DNA of 44,382 bases, taken from assembly GCA_019239975.1 (NCBI GenBank), contig JAFAZE010000112.1, forward strand, positions 1-44,382. The letters run 5' to 3'. The stretch is from Streptosporangiaceae bacterium (GTDB taxonomy: Bacteria; Actinomycetota; Actinomycetes; Streptosporangiales; Streptosporangiaceae). Each line of letters starts with the position of its first letter. Position 1 is the first letter of the stretch. Below, piece after piece: positions 24,616-33,396 of this stretch. The notes below the pieces were generated by a model. The model did not search any database and was not told where the DNA came from. It was given only the letters and a program-made list of their open reading frames with translations. A program made the position numbers and the translations under genes.

Positions 24616-25674
24616 GTGAAAGCGCAGTTCGAATACATTAACAATCACAAGACCGAACGTCTACCCGGCCCTGAACGCAGGTCCGTACGACAGGTTCGCA
24701 CGCTGCCGGACTGGCGGGACCCGCTCCTCCATGAGAGCGGCGGGTCACGCTATGCCGGGGAAGCGGTACCGGACGAGCATGAGTACGGCTACGGCGACAC
24801 GGACCTGGGCGCCGACCGCGAGCCGGTCTTCTACCGGCCTCCGGCCGGCGACTACGGGGACCTGCCGGATCCCGGCCGCTTGCGGCGCTCGCATGAGGAT
24901 CGCACGGAGACCCTCATCAACCGCGGACGGCACAGCGTCCGGCGTCGCCGTATCCCGAAGGCGGGCAAGATCGTCATCGCGGCCGGGATCCTCGGCGTGT
25001 TCATCGCCGTCCTCGTGGCCGTCCTTTTCCGGACCGGCCCGTCATGGCCGCCGAGCGTGGCGGTGGTGCAGAGCGAGATCGAGAAGGCCTGCCAGAACCC
25101 GGACGTCATGTCGGAGCCGGGTCAGGTCAACTTCGCGTGCGCAAAGCCGACGCGCCAGATCCTGTGGGTGTTCGCGCTGATGACAAGCGGGAACAACCCG
25201 AACTTCACCGATCCGAGGAGCGGCAGGAAGGGCCTCGAGCCCATCGCCCCGACGCAGGGCGGTGAGGTGGCCTGGTCGCTGAACCTGCATCACCCGTACA
25301 ACCCGTTCAACCCCATCGACAGCCTCCAGGTGGCGGCGCGCGCGATCAACAACATCGTCGGCGGGGCGACCCTGACCACCGCCAGCGGAAGCCCGACCGT
25401 TCAGGCCGGGCTGGAGAGCAACCCGGCGAACTGTGCCAGGTACACCGGATCGCCGGCGGTCATCTCGCACCAGGGATTCCCGAACGTCTGCGCCGATCCC
25501 GTCACCAGCCCGGACGGCCTCACGGCCCTCGTGGCCAACATCTACCAGCAGTGGGTCATCGGAGCCGCGCCGCAGACCGCTCAGGATGCGGCGGTTCTCT
25601 TCGAGAACGCCAGCAACCCCGGCGATCCCCAGGTCCAGCAGATCCTGAAGAGCCTGCCAGCATCGCGGTTCTGA
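24616..25674 (+). CDS. Bitopic membrane protein of unknown function, SLT-like external domain
   Basis: This 352-residue protein has a 115-residue charged cytoplasmic tail with Tyr- and Asp-rich segments (DEHEYGYGDTDLGA, PPAGDYGDL), a basic stretch RRRRIPK, one transmembrane helix (IVIAAGILGVFIAVLVAVLF) and a 210-residue external domain with four Cys in two close pairs. The layout RKGLEPIAPTQGG, then NPIDSLQVAARAINNIVGGA, resembles the second half of soluble lytic transglycosylase domains, but I see no catalytic Glu motif; this is a weak structural guess. The GTG at 24616 follows AGAGGTGA. It is the first gene of a three-gene arm, 70 nt before the large secreted protein. Confidence 0.75.
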   Translation: MKAQFEYINNHKTERLPGPERRSVRQVRTLPDWRDPLLHESGGSRYAGEAVPDEHEYGYGDTDLGADREPVFYRPPAGDYGDLPDPGRLRRSHEDRTETLINRGRHSVRRRRIPKAGKIVIAAGILGVFIAVLVAVLFRTGPSWPPSVAVVQSEIEKACQNPDVMSEPGQVNFACAKPTRQILWVFALMTSGNNPNFTDPRSGRKGLEPIAPTQGGEVAWSLNLHHPYNPFNPIDSLQVAARAINNIVGGATLTTASGSPTVQAGLESNPANCARYTGSPAVISHQGFPNVCADPVTSPDGLTALVANIYQQWVIGAAPQTAQDAAVLFENASNPGDPQVQQILKSLPASRF

Positions 25675-25744
25675 ACCAGCCGCGGGCCCGGCAGCCACAG
25701 ACCGGGATACCGGCCCGCATCCGAGGAGGAAAGAAGGTGATTCG

Positions 25745-28700
25745 GTGAACTCCGCCAGGAAGCCATGGTGGCAGCAGGCGACCGCGCTCGTCAGCATCAG
25801 CACGGGCGGCGCGATCACCGGATTGTCCTTCGCGCCGGGCACGCCGGCCGACCTCACATCACCGGCCAGCATGCCGCTCCACCTGCTGGCGCTCGACAAG
25901 GCCGCGCAGCCGCCGGAGAACGCCGACGCCGCCCTGCGCTCGGCGATCGTCAACGTCGCGAACTACTACCTCCGCATGGCCGCGAACAAGAGTCCTGCCG
26001 AGATGGAAGCCATCATCTGGCAGCACGACAGCGTCGATGGCGCCGACCACGGCGAGTCGTGCGCTGCGTTCGCGAGCATGACGCTCGAGCTGGGCGCCCA
26101 GGCCGTCGGCCAGCAGAGCTGGGTGACGGGCGGCAGCTCGTACCCGTGGCCTCTGCACCAGTGGGCGGATGTCCGCGTCGACCCCAACCCCGGGTCGCTC
26201 AACATCGTCTCGGTCCTTCAGGACGCGCAGGCACATAACCGGTGGCACGCTCTTGGCGACGGTTACCAGCCGCAGCCGGGCGACTGGGTGCTGTTCGACG
26301 GCCACGTCGAGGTGGTCACCAGGTACTCGGCCGGCGTCCTGTACACGATCGGCGGCGACTCGGGCGCCAACCTGTCGGTGAACGCACACCAGTACGGCGA
26401 TCCGCTGGCGTCGCAGGGCATCGCCGGGTTCGTCGACAACGGCAATCTGGCCGGCTCCGGCGGCTCCGGCGGTCAGGCGCAGGCGGCGGGCTCCGGCTCC
26501 GGCGGCTCCGGCGGTCAGGCGCAGGCGGCTGGCGGCGGCACGGCGGCGGCCGGCGGCGGCGGCACGGCGGCGGCGAGCACGGCGGCGCCTTCGGGCGGCG
26601 ATTCCGCGGCGCCTGGCGGCGGGGCGGCAGCACAGACCGGGGGCGGAACGGCGGCGCAGACCGGGAGCCCCTCCCGGTCAACTGGCCGGGGAGCCCGGGG
26701 GCAGGCGGCGATCCCGGGTATGCCGACGCCGGCGTCCACCGCGCCGGCAGGCGGGCAGGCGCTCGCCGGCGCGGCGTCCGCGAGCGCCCCGAGCCCGGCG
26801 CCGAGGCATCGCGGTGCCCACCCGGCCTCATCGGCGCCGGCGGCGCAGCCCGCGCCGGCGCCCTCGCGGTCCGCGGCGCCGGCATCCCCGCCGGATTCCG
26901 AGAATGACGCACCGTCGTCCGGCGCGGCGGCGCCGGCGGCGAGCCTTCCGCCCGCGGCCGCGCACGCATCGCACAGTGATCGTGCGCAGGGCCAGGGCGG
27001 CCTGGGCGCGGTCGCGACGATGGCGGTCCCGCTGGCGGGCCCTTCCCCGGCTCCGGCGACGGCCGCCGCGCAGCAGCCGGCCGCGTCGGGGACGGCGACG
27101 ATACCCGGGGTGCCGCTTGCTTACCAGGTGGCGGCCCGCCCCCACGCCCGGCCGACCGCTTCGTACGGCAGGCACAGCCCCGCGCCGGCGACGGCGTCGG
27201 TACCGCCGACGAGCTCGCAGCAGGCCTTCATCAACGAGGTCGCGCCCGGGGCGATCGCGGCGCACCAGCGCTGGGGCGTACCGGCGTCGGTGACGATCGC
27301 CCAGGCGATCGAGGAGTCGAGCTGGGGTCAGAGCGCGCTCGCCGTCAACGACCACAACCTGTTCGGTATCAAGGGCACCGGGCCGGCCGGCAGCGACATG
27401 CTCCCGACGCAGGAGTTCCAGAACGGCCAGTACGTCACGATCACGGCACCGTTCCGGGTGTACCACAACGTTGCCGAGAGCATCTCTGATCACGGCCAGT
27501 TGCTGGCGACCAGCGGCTACTACACCCAGGCGATGGCGGACCGCGCGGTCCCGGACGCCTTCGCGAACGACCTCACCGGCATCTACGCGACGGACCCGAA
27601 CTACGGCGCCAACCTCATCGCGCTCATGCGCCTCTACAACCTGTATCAGTACGACAGCGCCACCGCGGCGTCCACGCCGCAGGCCGCTCCGTCGGGCGCG
27701 GTGCAGGCCGCGTCACCGGCCGCGCGGCACTCGTCCCCGTCCGCGCAGCGTCCGGCGGCGGTGCACTCGTCCCCTTCCGCGCGGCCTCCAGCCGCGGCGC
27801 ACCCGGCGCCCACCGCGCGGCAAGCGGCCGGACCGAGCCGGCACCCGGCCGGCCTCGCGGCCCCGCAGGGCGCCCCGGCCGCCACCCCTCACGCGACCGC
27901 CTCTCAGCCGACCGCCACGCCTCACGCGACCGCCACCCCTCAGCCGGCCGCCGCCTCTCACGCTGCGAAGCTGGGCGGTACGGCCATTCCCGGCCTGATG
28001 CAGCAGGCGTCCACGACGGCCGTCACGTTTCCCGGCACGGCGGGCGTCCCGCAGCCAGCGGAATCCCTCTTTGCGCACGCGGCGCCCCTTCCGCAGGCAC
28101 CGTCGTCTCCGCAGGCACCGTCGTCTCCGCAGGCATCGCCGGCCGCCCGGGCGACGCTCCTCGCTCAGGACGAGCCACTTGCTCAGGCGGCGCCTCTTCC
28201 GCACGCGGCGCCGCGGCCGCACCGGCACACCGCGGCATACCGGCCCATGGCGCACGCGGCGTCTGCGGCGGAGACCGTTTTCGCCAGGCGCATGACAGAG
28301 GCGATCGGCCATCCCGCGCCCAAGGGTGTGCCGCGCGACTTCCGTACCAGCGCCAGCTGGTACCAGCAACTGATACCGCGCTCGGTGATGACCGCCTTCA
28401 TCACCACGGCCAAGGCGCCGCTCATGCACGCCGAGCCGCTCTACCGGGACGTGTCGGCGGACTTCGGCATCCGGTGGGAGCTCCTCGCCGCCTGCGACTG
28501 GATGCAGTGCAAGGCGCATCCCAAGTATTCTCCGGTGCACGGCGAGAAGCTCGGCACGGCTAATTCGGACGGCACCATCTACCGCGCCAAGTCCGAAGCT
28601 CTCGCGCAGTGCGCCACCGACCTGGTCGAGCTCGCCGCGGCCGTTTACCAGATCGACCTGACGGATCGCGCACAGCTCTCGGTGCGCGATCTGGCCAGGG

Positions 28701-28915
28701 CGTTCGCCGCGTTCCGCTGGGGCGCCCTGCTCAAGATGCACGACATCTCGGCGATGGAATTCCCTTATTCGGTGGCAGGCCTCACCGCGCGCCACCTCAA
28801 GATGCGCTGGCCGGAGATCGACGATCCGACACCCGACAAGCCCGGCACGCGATTCCGCATGCCGTTCGGCGCGGTGCCGATCATTCTGGGCCTTCATTAC
28901 CCAGCGGTCATCTAG
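25745..28915 (+). CDS. Large secreted multidomain peptidoglycan hydrolase (CHAP-like, GH73, new C-terminal domain)
   Basis: This 1056-residue protein opens with a basic N-terminus and a signal-like hydrophobic stretch (TALVSISTGGAITGLSFAPG). Residues 75-235 form a CHAP/NlpC-like amidase domain with Cys106 in GESCAAFAS and His187 in FDGHVEVVTRY. A 250-residue Ala/Gly/Pro/Ser linker follows. Residues 488-635 are a GH73 glucosaminidase: AQAIEESSWGQSAL has the catalytic Glu523, and later HNLFGIKG and SISDHGQLL. A second low-complexity linker (640-840) leads to a 215-residue domain I do not recognise (LLAACDWMQCKAHPKYSPVHG, VRDLARAFAAFRWGALLK) that is reminiscent of lysozyme-like folds without an obvious catalytic Glu. 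Each linker contains the motif [AT]IPG. AAGGTGA precedes the GTG. Two hydrolase activities together would cut both stem peptide and glycan. Confidence 0.82.
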   Translation: MNSARKPWWQQATALVSISTGGAITGLSFAPGTPADLTSPASMPLHLLALDKAAQPPENADAALRSAIVNVANYYLRMAANKSPAEMEAIIWQHDSVDGADHGESCAAFASMTLELGAQAVGQQSWVTGGSSYPWPLHQWADVRVDPNPGSLNIVSVLQDAQAHNRWHALGDGYQPQPGDWVLFDGHVEVVTRYSAGVLYTIGGDSGANLSVNAHQYGDPLASQGIAGFVDNGNLAGSGGSGGQAQAAGSGSGGSGGQAQAAGGGTAAAGGGGTAAASTAAPSGGDSAAPGGGAAAQTGGGTAAQTGSPSRSTGRGARGQAAIPGMPTPASTAPAGGQALAGAASASAPSPAPRHRGAHPASSAPAAQPAPAPSRSAAPASPPDSENDAPSSGAAAPAASLPPAAAHASHSDRAQGQGGLGAVATMAVPLAGPSPAPATAAAQQPAASGTATIPGVPLAYQVAARPHARPTASYGRHSPAPATASVPPTSSQQAFINEVAPGAIAAHQRWGVPASVTIAQAIEESSWGQSALAVNDHNLFGIKGTGPAGSDMLPTQEFQNGQYVTITAPFRVYHNVAESISDHGQLLATSGYYTQAMADRAVPDAFANDLTGIYATDPNYGANLIALMRLYNLYQYDSATAASTPQAAPSGAVQAASPAARHSSPSAQRPAAVHSSPSARPPAAAHPAPTARQAAGPSRHPAGLAAPQGAPAATPHATASQPTATPHATATPQPAAASHAAKLGGTAIPGLMQQASTTAVTFPGTAGVPQPAESLFAHAAPLPQAPSSPQAPSSPQASPAARATLLAQDEPLAQAAPLPHAAPRPHRHTAAYRPMAHAASAAETVFARRMTEAIGHPAPKGVPRDFRTSASWYQQLIPRSVMTAFITTAKAPLMHAEPLYRDVSADFGIRWELLAACDWMQCKAHPKYSPVHGEKLGTANSDGTIYRAKSEALAQCATDLVELAAAVYQIDLTDRAQLSVRDLARAFAAFRWGALLKMHDISAMEFPYSVAGLTARHLKMRWPEIDDPTPDKPGTRFRMPFGAVPIILGLHYPAVI

Positions 28916-28947
28916 CCAGTTACTGCGAGTGCTGAGGAGGTACCACC

Positions 28948-30201
28948 GTGATTCGCCTGCTGATGCTGATGCTGGGCATGCTCACGACAAACCGGGCAGC
29001 GGGCCGCGGGCCGCGGGCCTACCGGCCCGAGGAGGCATATCCGCACGACGGCGCGTACCCGAGCGAAGGCACCTATCCGAGCGAAGGTACGTACCCGCTT
29101 GGGGGCGCATCCCTGCACGAGGGCGGATACCCAAACGGGGGCGCCTACCCGAACGAGGCAACATTGCCCTACGGAAGCGCTGTGCCCGAGCAGGGAATGT
29201 ACCCGTCCGGCCGCGCCAGCCGGCGCGGCTCCCTGCCCGGTGATGACTATTTCGGTGATGGCAGCGCCCCGACCGTTCGGATCGAATCAAGGGCGCCGTG
29301 GCTGCCGCCGGACACCGATGTTCCTCCCCCAGCGCGTCGCGGCGGTCCTCATTCGACGCCTCCGGGCGGCGGCGAACGCCCGTCGCGCCGCCGGCGCATC
29401 CCGCTGCGGGCCAGGTGGATCGCCGCCATCGTGCTCGCCGGGCTGATTTTCCGCCGGGCTGTCGCGTTCGTTGTGCTGGCGGCTCTCTCCGCGGGGCTGC
29501 ACCTGGTCGGCATCAACGTGCACCTGCCGAGCATCAAGTTCGCGTGGCCCTGGCAGACGATCAGCGCGGGTACGACGACCGACACTCAGGTGGGCCCGTG
29601 GGTCCTGCAAAAGCTCGAGGGAATCTCCCGGCCGGCTCTCGGCACCTACAACTTCAACTTCGTGTTCACCCACAAGGTGTCCAAAGACATCGGCTTCTGG
29701 CCGTGCTGGTATTCCAGCACCTTCTACGCCGTGGGCCGCGCCTCGGCCACGGTGGACCTCAACCCGGGGCCGGCCTGGTGGACGCGGGCGTCGGGGCACT
29801 ACCGGCTGCAGGTGCTGAGCCAGCCGCAGCCCGGCAAGCCGGGCCACGTGAGTGTGGCGATCGTGCTTCCGCAGCCGCAACTCCCGCAGTCCGTGCACGA
29901 CATCGCGATCGACAACACCCTCTCCCAGCCGATAGACACGCAGCACAGCTGGACGTACCCGGGGTTCGGGTGCGGCGTGCTGCTGAAGCCGCAGTTCTCG
30001 CTGTCGGTGCTCTACGGTCAGGCGCAGAACATAGCGTTCTATCAGGCCACGCACCTGCCGCAGGTCACAAGGCCGCTGATCAGCACGGCGGAGACGGAGG
30101 CGGAGTCGACGATCAGGAACAACTTCATCCAGCCGACCGTGAACGCCTTCGGTTACACGCTGGACCGCTTCACGATCCGCTGGGCCGCGGGCGCTGGCTA
30201 G
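28948..30201 (+). CDS. Bitopic membrane protein with Tyr/Pro/Gly-rich tail, unknown function
   Basis: This 417-residue protein has a 150-residue N-terminal region with about ten irregular units of the type [GA]-x-YP-x-G (AYPSEGTYPSEGTYPLGGA), followed by a basic stretch (RRRRIPLRARW), one or two hydrophobic helices (155-195) and a 220-residue external beta-rich domain with two Cys (GFWPCWYSS, GFGCGV). The end (TEAESTIRNNFIQPTVNAFGYTLDRFTIRW) has the look of proteins that close with an amphipathic helix and beta-strand, such as DUF4230, but that is only a resemblance. GGAGG is 7 nt before the GTG, and the gene starts 32 nt after the hydrolase. The very first residues (LLMLMLGML) are also hydrophobic and could insert. 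Confidence 0.75.
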   Translation: MIRLLMLMLGMLTTNRAAGRGPRAYRPEEAYPHDGAYPSEGTYPSEGTYPLGGASLHEGGYPNGGAYPNEATLPYGSAVPEQGMYPSGRASRRGSLPGDDYFGDGSAPTVRIESRAPWLPPDTDVPPPARRGGPHSTPPGGGERPSRRRRIPLRARWIAAIVLAGLIFRRAVAFVVLAALSAGLHLVGINVHLPSIKFAWPWQTISAGTTTDTQVGPWVLQKLEGISRPALGTYNFNFVFTHKVSKDIGFWPCWYSSTFYAVGRASATVDLNPGPAWWTRASGHYRLQVLSQPQPGKPGHVSVAIVLPQPQLPQSVHDIAIDNTLSQPIDTQHSWTYPGFGCGVLLKPQFSLSVLYGQAQNIAFYQATHLPQVTRPLISTAETEAESTIRNNFIQPTVNAFGYTLDRFTIRWAAGAG

Positions 30202-30539
30202 CGGGAGAGGCCGTCCAGCGGGATGTCGAGAAACAGGTCCGTGCGCACGACGCGGTGCCGCCCATCCGCGATGGTCACCTCACGCGCGCCCTCGGCCAGG
30301 CGGCGGACGGCGTCCTCGACCTGCTTCTGCAGCTGAAGGAGCGGGGTATCCGGCCCATTCTTCCAGATGAAGGCCGCCAGCATCATGCAGGCCGTCCGCG
30401 CGTCGCGCTGCGGCTCCGCGAGCTGACGCCACTGCGGCCCCTGCCGCACGTGCACGGTGAACACCGGAAAGCTGGTGTCCAGCCACGGCTGTTCCCCGCG
30501 CCGACCGTTGCCGTCATCGGGAACATCCACGATTGTCAT
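30198..30539 (-). CDS. Hypothetical protein, 113 residues
   Basis: This small cytoplasmic-type protein has a beta-rich N-terminal half (FPVFTVHVRQGPQW) and a helical second half (LLQLQKQVEDAVRRLAEGA), ending in LFLDIPLDGLSR. I do not recognise the family. The ATG at 30539 is chosen over 30578 because the upstream extension is Cys-rich and unlike coding sequence. Its TAG stop shares CTAG with the TAG of the converging membrane protein gene, so the two coding regions overlap by 4 bp. Confidence 0.65.
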   Translation of the reverse strand: MTIVDVPDDGNGRRGEQPWLDTSFPVFTVHVRQGPQWRQLAEPQRDARTACMMLAAFIWKNGPDTPLLQLQKQVEDAVRRLAEGAREVTIADGRHRVVRTDLFLDIPLDGLSR

Positions 30540-30635
30540 GCTGTCACCGCAAGCGGTGATACACACACGTTTACGCAAAGCGTTGCGCCCTCACCCGATC
30601 ATGATCACCAGTACGCCGGACCGGGAAGGGCCGGG

Positions 30636-31397
30636 TCAGGCGGTGGCTCCTCCGTCGATGAGCAGGTCGGTTCCGACGATGAAGCCGGCCTCGGGCGAGG
30701 CCAGGTACAGCACCGCGGCGGCGATCTCGTCAAGGCTGGCGACGCGCCCGGCTGGCAGCTGCCCTCGCATCCGGCCATCACGCTCGGCCTGGGTCTCGCC
30801 GGGCTGGAAGGACATCGGCGTGTCCGCCGGACCAGGGCTGACGGCATTGATCCGGATCCCGTCGCCGATGTGGTCCAGCGCCGCATTGCGGGTGAGCGCG
30901 CTGACCGCCGCCTTCGTCGCGACATAGGCCCCCAGCCCCGCGAGGCGCATGTGCGCACCGAGGCTGGAAGCGACGTTGACGATGGCACCGCCGCCGTTGC
31001 GCCGCATGTGGGCGATTTCGTGCTTCATCGACAGCAAAGTGCCGGTGAGGTTGACCGCGACGAGCGCGGACCACTGATCCTCGTCGATGTCGCCGACCGG
31101 GCCGAATGCGGTGAGCGTGCCTGCGTTGTTAACCGCGACGTCAAGGCTGCCGTAGGTGGCCACGGCATCTGCCACGAGCGCAGCGACGTCTTCGGACCGG
31201 GTGATGTCCGCGGTGACTGCGGTCGCGCGGCCGCCGCCGTCCGTGATGAGCTTCACGGTCTGCATCAGCGGTTCGGCGGATCGCCCGGCCACGACGACGG
31301 TCGCGTCGTGTTGGGCGAAGGCCAGGGCGATCGCCCGGCCGATGCCGGTGCCGCCTCCGGTAACGAGGACATTCTTGCTGGCGAAGCGGCTGGTCAT
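30636..31397 (-). CDS. Classical short-chain dehydrogenase/reductase (FabG-like)
   Basis: This 253-residue NAD(P)-dependent oxidoreductase has TGGGTGIGRAIA as cofactor loop, NNAGTL, the catalytic serine in NVASSLGAH and YVATKAAVS (Tyr158, Lys162), and ends with FIVGTDLLIDGGATA, the usual end of FabG-like enzymes. GAGGAG lies about 9 nt before the ATG. It lies 41 nt downstream of the broken MFS gene on the same strand, in a TetR-MFS-SDR arrangement; the reductase itself looks intact. Its substrate is unknown, perhaps the compound sensed by the TetR protein. Confidence 0.88.
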   Translation of the reverse strand: MTSRFASKNVLVTGGGTGIGRAIALAFAQHDATVVVAGRSAEPLMQTVKLITDGGGRATAVTADITRSEDVAALVADAVATYGSLDVAVNNAGTLTAFGPVGDIDEDQWSALVAVNLTGTLLSMKHEIAHMRRNGGGAIVNVASSLGAHMRLAGLGAYVATKAAVSALTRNAALDHIGDGIRINAVSPGPADTPMSFQPGETQAERDGRMRGQLPAGRVASLDEIAAAVLYLASPEAGFIVGTDLLIDGGATA

Positions 31398-31438
31398 GAT
31401 GGTGACTCCTCGTTGTGGTGGTGGTGGGGACGAGGGTG

Positions 31439-32601
31439 CTAGGCCGGGCTATTGCGCCTCGGCCAGCGCCAGGTGAGCCGGGTGATAACGCGTTTGCCCA
31501 GAAGCCTGGGCAGCACCGGGATGGCCGTTAGCACAGCCAGGAGCGCGAGACCGAGCCCGGCTGTGCCCATGGCCCAGGCGTACCCACTGGTCGCGGCGGC
31601 CTGCGGCCTGCCACCGGTTACGGTGACGTGCGAGGTCCGGGCCGCCGCAACAGCTGTCAGCAGAGCCAGGCCGAGGGTGGGCCCCAGCTCCATGGCGGTG
31701 TTCATGACACCTCCGGCGAGGCCAGCCTGCTGCGCCGGGACACCGGCAGCGGCGAGGACTGCCGCGCCGGCGAACGCCAGTGCCGCACCTGCGGGCAGGA
31801 GCACGATGCCCGGCAGCAGGCCCGTGGCGTAGACCGTATGCGGGCCGAGCCGCGAGAGGAGGAGCAGCCCGCTGGCCGCCATCGCAAGGCCGGTACCGGC
31901 GGCTGCGCGGGCACCGAACCGGACGACCAGCCAGCGGGCGAGGCGGCCGGCCGCGACGAGTGACAGCGCGTAAGGCGCGAAAGCCATTGAGGTGCGCAGC
32001 GGCGACCAACCGCGGACCTGCTGAAGGTACAGCGTGACAAAGAGGAAGGCGCCCGCAGTTCCGGCCGCAGAAAAGGCGATTGCCAACAGTGCGGTGCCGC
32101 GGCGCCGGTCAGCGAGGAACGCCGACGGCAGCAGCGGATCCCGGCTGCGCACCTCGACCGCGGCAAAGGCCGCCAGCAGCGCGATGCCAGCCACGAGCGG
32201 AGCCGCGACCACCGCCGAGGACCAGGCATGCCCGCCAGTCACTACGAGCCCGTAGCTGAACCCGGCGCGGCCGCGGCCACGGACGAGGCCATCGCGAAAA
32301 TGGCGAGCCCCGTGGTGAAGATCGCACGCCCGCCCCGGCGGTCGGCGAGTCGGCCGCCGAACAACAGCAGGCCGCCGAACGACAACCCGTACGCCGCACT
32401 GGCCAGGATGAGGCTGGAACGGCCCAGCCCGAATTCCCGGCCGATCGTAGGCAGCGGCACAGCGATCAGGGTGATCGTGAAGATCAAGGTGACCTGAACG
32501 GTGCCAAGCAGCGCAAAGGCGCGAGCCCGGCGGCCCGCCTCGGCGGGCGACGCCGTTGCGCCGCCCGCAGCTGGCAGGGAGCCGGGTCTTACGGTCGCCA
32601 T
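31439..32601 (-). pseudogene. DHA2-type MFS exporter broken by an internal deletion
   Basis: Two consecutive minus-strand frames together resemble one DHA2 exporter. The first (32601-32242, 119 residues) has helices 1 to 3 and motif A as [14 protein letters not shown], then stops after [10 protein letters not shown]. The second (from 32242) reads [15 protein letters not shown] just before its GTG, a segment normally found near helix 7, and continues normally to the C-terminus. About 90 to 100 residues (helices 4 to 6 or 7) are missing and the frame has shifted. The stop and next GTG overlap as TAGTG, so two short proteins could still be made, but neither should transport. The ribosome site GGAGG before ATG 32601 is intact. 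Confidence 0.8.
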
Positions 32602-32632
32602 CGTTTCCTCCAGAGCGCTCAGTTATTCTGAA

Positions 32633-32643
32633 CTAATCGTTCT
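32633..32643. promoter_or_regulatory. Candidate TetR operator at the MFS promoter
   Basis: CTAATCGTTCT (plus strand) shares the core AGAACGATYAG with the TetR gene's own promoter at 33293-33303. It lies 32 bp upstream of the broken MFS start, within the wider symmetric element CTAA-N9-TTAG (32633-32649). Confidence 0.45.
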
Positions 32644-32689
32644 TGTTAGAAGGCACGCCAAGCGGCCGTCAACCGTTGCTCCGGCACCG

Positions 32690-33271
32690 CTAACTTAGTA
32701 GCGCCAGCGCCTGCGCGGCGGCGTCGTGCAGGCGGTCGGGCTCGGTCGCCGCCTTGCCCATCACCCGCATACCCTGCAACAGCACCAGGAGCAAGCGGGC
32801 CAGTGCCCGGGAATCCTTGCCCTCGGCCAGCTCACCCTGAGCCTGCGCTCGCATCAGCGCCGAGGTCAGCGCGGTCTCCAGGAAATCCCAGTTCGCCTGC
32901 ACCCGGCGGGCGGCGAGCGGATCGTGCGGAGCCAGTTCCACCGCCGTGTTGACTACGAAACAGCCGCGGCGACCTGTCTCACCGGCCGCCTCCCAGGCAT
33001 ACCGCTCGACCAGCGCCCGCACCGCGGGCAGCACCGGACCCGGCCTGGACAGCCCAGCGAGCAGTTCAGGGTCGGTCAGCTCGCCATACCGGTCAAGTGC
33101 CTTCAAATACAGTGCGCGCTTGCCGCCGAAGGTGGCGTAGATACTGGCCCGGGCGACACCCGTGTGCTCGACGAGGTCAGCCATCGACGTCGCCTCATAC
33201 CCCCGCTCCCAGAACAGCTCCAGCGCCGCCCGGAGCGCTGACTCCGGATCGAACTCCTTGGTCCTGGCCAT
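32690..33271 (-). CDS. TetR-family transcriptional regulator
   Basis: This 193-residue repressor has an N-terminal helix-turn-helix (ALELFWERGYEATSMADLVEHTGVARASIYATFGGKRALY) and a helical ligand domain with GCFVVNTAVELAPHDP, typical of the AcrR/NemR-like TetR group. The ATG at 33271 is where the family's N-terminus begins; the open frame continues far upstream as antisense of the sedolisin gene. A good promoter ends 6 nt before it, so the mRNA is probably leaderless. It lies 88 nt upstream of, and co-directional with, the MFS and SDR genes, and a shared 11-bp motif links both promoters. Confidence 0.9.
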   Translation of the reverse strand: MARTKEFDPESALRAALELFWERGYEATSMADLVEHTGVARASIYATFGGKRALYLKALDRYGELTDPELLAGLSRPGPVLPAVRALVERYAWEAAGETGRRGCFVVNTAVELAPHDPLAARRVQANWDFLETALTSALMRAQAQGELAEGKDSRALARLLLVLLQGMRVMGKAATEPDRLHDAAAQALALLS

Positions 33272-33277
33272 GTCCCG

Positions 33278-33307
33278 ACGATATGCAAATCGAGAACGAT
33301 CAGTCAA
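33278..33307 (-). promoter_or_regulatory. Promoter and candidate operator of the TetR gene
   Basis: On the minus strand TTGACT (33307-33302), an 18-bp spacer and TATCGT (33283-33278) form a sigma-70 type promoter. The spacer contains ATCG-TTCT-CGAT and, read on the plus strand, AGAACGATCAG at 33293-33303, the motif also found before the MFS gene. Binding there would cover the promoter, giving autoregulation. Confidence 0.5.
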
Positions 33308-33396
33308 GATTCGGTTGAGCGGAATTTGCCCAGAAGTCCACCTCACGGCGCCGATCGCATTCGCGCGGCGCCGGGGGCCGGGACGGCTGGCGGGAA

